Part shown: positions 58,841 through 64,000 of the stretch, piece by piece
Layout of the letters: every line of letters begins with the position of its first letter
How positions within the stretch are numbered: position 1 is the first letter of the stretch
NCBI RefSeq assembly: GCF_029227915.1
Contig: NC_079882.1
Location: 21,457,001 to 21,521,000 of the forward strand
Reading direction: 5' to 3'
DNA from: Hydractinia symbiolongicarpus
Lineage: Eukaryota; Cnidaria; Hydrozoa; Anthoathecata; Hydractiniidae
DNA length: 64,000 nucleotides
Notes under the pieces: generated by a model
Told to the model about the DNA's origin: nothing
Database searches by the model: none
Seen by the model: the letters and a program-made list of their open reading frames with translations, nothing else
Program-made: the position numbers and the translations under genes

Positions 58841-59876
58841 AGGAGAGGCGAACAAAAAACTATTTTGTGGCAGTCAGAAAATAAATTTTAAGCAGGGGGA
58901 AAAAATATTATAGATCTCTAAATCCACCAAGGTAAAATCTACCAAGGTAACTACCATACTAACAAATAAATAACTATATTTCATAACTAAGTAATCTGTA
59001 TATCTTTCTAACAAAATTTTTACAAAATCTTTATGGGTGTACAGGGTGAAAATAGGTAGGTTTTGGATGTACGTACCAGTAAACATCAAAAATAAGATCT
59101 TTTACGTAAGATAACAAAGAATATTTTACATACTATAATGATAACCTTTAATTAAACTTCTCTGAGCTTAAGAAATATCTATCATGACTGACAACAATAT
59201 TTTTTTCATGTTTTAAGTTTCTTTTCTTCAACACACCACAAGCTTCGAATGATGAAGTTTGTTATGATTAGATGGCGCCAAATTTAATAAATATACTGAC
59301 CGGAAACATTTATCAATAAATCGAACACGCAATATGTTGGCTTCATCTTTGTTTTTTCACAAATCTTTACTTTTTTCAACTGTACTTACAAAGTAAAATA
59401 TCAATTTGTTTAGTAACCTCAGTAGTATAAAATAATAAAAATGTTCTTAACATGTTGTTCAACATTTTTTGTTATTTTGATCTTTAACTTTTTTTGATTC
59501 ATTATTTTCAATATATTCCATTGTTTTTTAATTTAGACACCTGTTTGGCAAATGTGTAAAATACTGAATTATAAGAAAATTTCAGCACTCACAAAGACGT
59601 AAACAAAACTGGTATTTTTAACAGACTGTTTTATATTGTGATGTCATTCTGCAAAGTGTAAGGTGAAAATTTAACGTTTTTTTATGTAAAACTACCAAAT
59701 TTTTATAACCCTACAAATATTTTCAATATAAAACATTCTTAGTCTTTTTTAGGACGTTTTTTGTTATGATGGATGGGACACGTAAATTGATTTATTATAA
59801 ACCCTGGTCTTTAAAATCAACACAATCATCATGAACTTTTATTCCGTAGCCATGCCCTGCGCAGTTCGCCTCTCCT
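58841..59876. mobile_element. 1.04-kb TTAA-flanked non-autonomous DNA transposon
   Basis: AGGAGAGGCGAAC occurs at both ends in inverted orientation and TTAA directly flanks each (58837-58840 and 59877-59880). TTAA duplications point to the piggyBac or Kolobok superfamilies; the termini do not settle which. No transposase inside. Confidence 0.65.
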
Positions 59877-59880
59877 TTAA

Positions 59881-60559
59881 AATAACAACTAAAAATGAAC
59901 AAATAAAAATGCGAGCCTTTTCAAAAGTAAGCACCCTTACACTCTTACATTTTACTGAGTCCATGTCGTATGTCAAATATTTTTATTGACATCCAAAATT
60001 TAAATTTTATTTTGCCCAGTTTATGTTTCTAATCTCCTAATTCTCCAATGTCATCAAACCTCTCAAATTTTCCTAAAACTTAAAAATCTCAAAATCTATC
60101 TTGTTAGATATTTGTATCTACTTATAGGTAAAAAATAGGAGGAGTTCAAAATCCAAGCACACAGTAAATTTGGAAGTTTCTAATACATTAGATGCAGAGT
60201 GTGGCATATGCTTGTTAGATTTTCTCATTTTAAGGGAAAATGAACAGTTAACATTTTATCTATTAAATATGTATTTTACTGCCTTGTGCACATTTTTAGA
60301 CTGCTATATGTTTATTGTAAGGTGTAAATGCAATTCTCAATTTTTTTGTGAAGTCTAGTAGAAACTAATAAAGGATGTTCTTATTACTAGAGACTGTTAA
60401 CAACATTATTGCTATGTTCTTTTCACCACTTATTTTAAGATAAGCAGCTAGATTGTTTTTTTTTTGTATCTGTTTAAACTCTTTCCCACATTTCCAGGCT
60501 CCAGTGAATGAATATAACTAGCCTGTAATAATTATTTTAGATTTTTAGATTTCTCACAG
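59881..60559. other. Non-coding stretch upstream of the transporter
   Basis: Nothing recognised except a T-rich acceptor ending cacag at 60559, one base before the transporter ATG. Confidence 0.45.
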
Positions 60560-60560
60560 A

Positions 60561-62616
60561 ATGGATAATCACTACAATAATGCTTCGTTTAACTTATGGA
60601 GAAATATTTTACTTGTAAATGCTTTTCTTGGTTATTGTTTATTTTATGTTACACGACGAACATGTTTGTATTCCATGCCCATGTTGCTACAAGATACTGC
60701 GCTTTCTTTTAATACCGAAGCATTTGGTTTGATGAACAGTACCCAGATGGTATTTTACAGTGTTGGAAAAATTATCTGTGGTATCCTTGCAGATAAAACG
60801 AGACCAAAGATTATTTTTACAGTTGGTTTAGTTTTGGTTGGATTAATAAACATATCTTTTGGATTTTCGACATCAGTGTTAATGTTTATAGTTTTGCAAG
60901 CTTTGAATGGTTTATTTCAAGGTTGTGGGTGGGCACCTATAGCTGTGTTAATCAAAAGATGGTATCATCCAACTGAGGTATTTCTAATTTAAGTATTTAA
61001 TAAACCCTATTGGAGCAGAAAGTCCTGAATGTAAACATTGAATAAATAATGCACTTAAGGAGATTGTCTCCAGTTCTGTGTTATTGCCAAGGTTTTTTGT
61101 CAAAAAATATTATGCCTAATGTTTTTTTTCTATGCAATCAAGGTTTTATAACTACCTTCAGGGAATTAATTTTTGCAGGAACTAATTTTCATGACTTTGG
61201 CAAAATTAGTTCCCGCAAAAATTATTGAAAAAACTTGCTATTCGCAAATTTCTCGAAAATTAATTCTTGTGAAATTTACATTTTTCTCCTTTTTAAAAAA
61301 CGATTTACACTAATCTTTTCCTCTGATTTACCTTGAACTACATACAATATATATGTGAATTTCAATTCAACAGTCTTTATTTTGTCTCCTATGCAAAAAC
61401 TGTATAAATTTAGAAAAAAAATTCTTATTATCGCAAAAAATTAGTTGTCGCGAAAATTAAATTTTACTTTCAAAAAAATTCCCCACAAAAATTAATTCCC
61501 TGCAGGTATTTTGTGTTTTTACAATTTACAATCTTGCACAAATATATTTAGACGGAGGCAGTTTTTTTCCTCATTTCTCAAAAATGGATAAAAGTGTCAA
61601 ACAGTCAATGTGCTGCAGCCAGCAGGCTTCAAAGTTGCTACTTTTGCGCAAACATATGCCAGGCAGACAGCATTGAAAAGTTACTAGTCACATTCTGTAG
61701 CACACTAGCACACCGAAATAATCCATGTTGGGGCCTATACCAAGGCGCTGAAATTTGTAAAAAAATGGCCATGCTGACGTCAGCAACAATTAGCACATTT
61801 TAAACATTTGGACTTAACTAAACAGCCTAAGTCCAATCTAAACATTGACAAGTGAACTTTGACAAGTTCAAAATGTGTGCATCTAATATAGAAATATAGG
61901 CTACGCAATTCCTCGAGGTGGCAAAGTTCGTAAATAGCTGTCTTGTCTCAACATATTTTGACCAAGATTGTAGAAATTTTAGCAACTCTGGTTTGTCCCT
62001 ATTTTCTAAAGTCCTTTATTCTGATAATACAACGAACAATATTTACAAATATTGGGTTTAATAATATACATGTTTGCTGAGACATGCACATAAATTGTTT
62101 ACTGTTCTGGTGGATTTCCTTGATAGCAACAAAATCTAAATCTAAAATCCTTGTGTTTCAAACAACATATGTGTAAGTCTATCTTTCCATTCTTTTACAA
62201 GAGAGTATCTTTTGACAGGTTGTTTCTGTTTCAGCTTGGTACCATTTGGGCAATATTATCCGCAACAATGAATATAAGTTCAAGTGTAATTCCTCTAATT
62301 ATGGCCACATTGTCAGACTACTTGCATTGGAGCAGAAGTTTTATTATAGTTGGTGTTACAGCAATCTTGTATTCTGTTATCGCGTATGTTTCCATCAAAG
62401 ATAACCCTTCAGAGGTGTGTATTGAAACTGACATCAATATCAAACAAAAGAATAACAAAGCGTTGAACTCAAAAGTACCATTTATTGAAATATTTAAAAG
62501 TGAATTTATTTGGTTAATGAGTCTGTCGTACTTTATATGGTCATCAGTGAAGAGTGGATTGGAAGATTGGCTTCAACTGTACTTAATTAATGAAAGACAT
62601 TTCTCAAAATATCAAG
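60561..62616 (+). CDS. SLC37A4: SLC37A4-type glucose-6-phosphate/phosphate exchanger, 5' part
   Basis: Two exons, 60561-60977 and 62235-62616, join in phase (HPTE|LGTIWAILS); the second ends one base into a codon and the gene continues beyond what I can identify, probably off the right edge. About 266 aa are covered: GYCLFYVTRRTCLYSMP and TEAFGLMNSTQMVFYSVGKI (first helices), the major-facilitator loop GILADKTRPK, NGLFQGCGWAPIAVLIKRWY in helix 4, WAILSATMNISSSV in helix 5, a hydrophilic central loop with DNPSEVC, and the start of the second half (WLMSLSYFIWSSVKSGLEDW). The family member in vertebrates moves glucose-6-phosphate into the ER in exchange for phosphate. SLC37A1-3 are alternatives; the loop and helix-4 wording favour SLC37A4. 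Confidence 0.85.
61153..61508. mobile_element. 356-bp MITE in transporter intron
   Basis: Left end TACCTTCAGGGAATTAATTT and reverse-complemented right end TACCTGCAGGGAATTAATTT match closely. The interior holds more inverted words (aaaattagttcccgc, gcgaaaattaa). Confidence 0.8.
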
Positions 62617-64000
62617 GTATCTGTTTTCTTGTATAAATGCTCACAAAACTGTTTTTTCTGTGCAGGTACATTTTTTAAAATTTGCTTTTATCTTGGAAAC
62701 TCCAGAAAGTGTCGAAATTATTTTTTTGTTTTATAACTTAAACAGGGTAACTAAAACCTTTAAAAATCCACGAACTTTTGTTATTGTTTTTGTTATCTTC
62801 TGGATCTTCTAGAAAATACCCATTTTAGAAGAAAGACCTGGAAAAACGCAATTTAAAAAATGCTCCTGGAAAATTTGTCTTTTACAATATCACTTGCTTT
62901 TTAAGCGTAACATAACTACAAGTTTCTTCTATAATTTTAATGTAGGTGATCAATGAAAAAACAGGAAATCCCTAGAATGTACAGGAAAATTCAGGAAAAA
63001 GTTTGAGAACATACAGGAAAGTCCTGGATTGTTCTAGGTTTTTGATTCATTTTGACAAATCTTGATTCTCCTGAAAATTAAACTTAGATTGAAAATTTCT
63101 ATGTCAACTTTCATTCTCGAAAAACATTCAGTGTTTCAAAGAGACAACGCTAAGTTCGCATACGAAGTTATCAGTTTTCTTTTAAAAATACTAACAAAAA
63201 GTTTCTCGTGTATATTAGATGCAGGTATATTGGAAAAGTTACTTTAATCCTTAAAAATCTGCACAATACCTATTGCAGCAGAGAGTCCTAACAAACAAAC
63301 ATTTTAATAATGATTCTAAAAAATTTTCTTCAGTTTTTTGTAATTTCTAACGATAGTTAGTGTGCGTTAAATGTTATTATATGTTGTTACGTTAAAAAAG
63401 ATTCTAATTCCGTCCTTCAAATTCTTGTGAAATATTTACTATCGTTCATCATGGCGTTAAAAATAAAAAAATAATGTTTTTTTTATAAGCATAACATTTA
63501 TAAGCATCCGTAGGCTTGAATTTGGTCATTTTTTTAAGCATAATCTAAGCATATTTTGAGCCTGAAAAAAAACCTTATTTTGGAATTTCTTATAAAATTG
63601 CTTATAAAAAACATGTAAATGTTTTCTCGACTAGCTTTAAATGTTTTAGTTCGGACAAAATGAACTTTTTATTATTTCTCCTCACTTTGAAGCCTAAAAT
63701 TTTTATCACTTTAAAAGTAACGGAACCGTGTATTTGTGTCAGGATGTTTATTTTTGTTTTCCACGTTCCGACTGTAGTGAATGTTCTGACATGTAACACC
63801 AATCCATTTGCAATGTTATGTTAAAAATGTTAATACCCAGAGCTGTGAACCAAAAATATTTTTTTGCTTTTTGTAACATGTCAAGTGTAGCCTGTGATCT
63901 TCCGACTCCTTTTTTGCAGTAAAAAACCTAATAGAATTTTTTTTTACTTTTAATTGTGGACTGATATTGGAGGTTTGGACGAAATATTTTGAGGCCATTA
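62617..64000. other. Transporter intron to window end
   Basis: The next expected exon would begin in phase 1 and encode the loop and helix after SKYQ; I did not find it. No other gene or repeat recognised. Confidence 0.4.

Noticed and set aside
61594-61803. A 69-aa Cys-containing frame in the transporter intron
   Set aside because: Not in the family sequence, and the exons at 60977 and 62235 already join in phase.
57044-62616. OGFOD3 and the transporter as an operon
   Set aside because: Same strand, but about 2.55 kb apart with transposons and poly(A) signals between; each has its own acceptor before the ATG.

Overview
This is a window of an intron-rich, visibly AT-rich metazoan genome, most likely a cnidarian and by inference a marine hydrozoan of the Hydractinia/Clytia type. 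The evidence is: GT-AG spliced genes with animal-specific domain orders (Cys-loop receptor, Sfmbt, PTPDC1); an Sfmbt that keeps the FCS zinc finger that mammalian copies lack; a dense mixture of LINE, Ty3/Gypsy, pogo-like, MITE and SINE sequence; and several start codons lying 1-4 nt behind a 3' splice site, the pattern expected of spliced-leader trans-splicing. The species call is inference.

Layout. 0-3.2 kb: uninterrupted ORF of a LINE on the minus strand, cut by the left edge. 3.2-8.3 kb: repeats (a 440-bp MITE and a degenerate pogo/Tigger-like block holding gag-like remains). 8.3-11.9 kb: ATP23 protease on plus, with a single-exon GT8 glycosyltransferase gene on the opposite strand inside its large intron. 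12.2-15.5 kb: Cys-loop ligand-gated channel on minus with a chloride-type M2, convergent with ATP23. 15.5-18.3 kb: repeats. 18.4-22.8 kb: PTPDC1 phosphatase on minus, 14 coding exons including two microexons. 22.8-30.5 kb: non-coding, several MITEs. 30.6-41.4 kb: Sfmbt on minus, 18 coding exons. 42-45 kb: MITEs and a broken reverse-transcriptase gene. 45.97-50.57 kb: a nearly fresh Ty3/Gypsy LTR element with a 5-bp target duplication. 50.6-57 kb: foldback repeats, a tRNA-derived SINE, LINE remnants. 57.0-58.0 kb: OGFOD3 on plus. 58.0-60.5 kb: Penelope-like and TTAA-flanked elements. 60.6 kb to the right edge: 5' part of an SLC37A4-type sugar-phosphate transporter.

The host genes do not form one pathway. 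ATP23 is mitochondrial, the receptor is at the plasma membrane, PTPDC1 is a cilium/centrosome phosphatase, Sfmbt is a Polycomb (PhoRC) chromatin factor, and OGFOD3 and SLC37A4 are membrane proteins of the secretory system/ER. Gene models were assembled by hand from splice sites, reading phase and family knowledge; phases close exactly for PTPDC1 (631 aa) and Sfmbt (1098 aa). No convincing new multi-gene system was found. The most unusual items are the nested gene, the 22- and 26-nt microexons, a possible 26-nt intron in the receptor, the young LTR element nested in a MITE, and several long hairpins.
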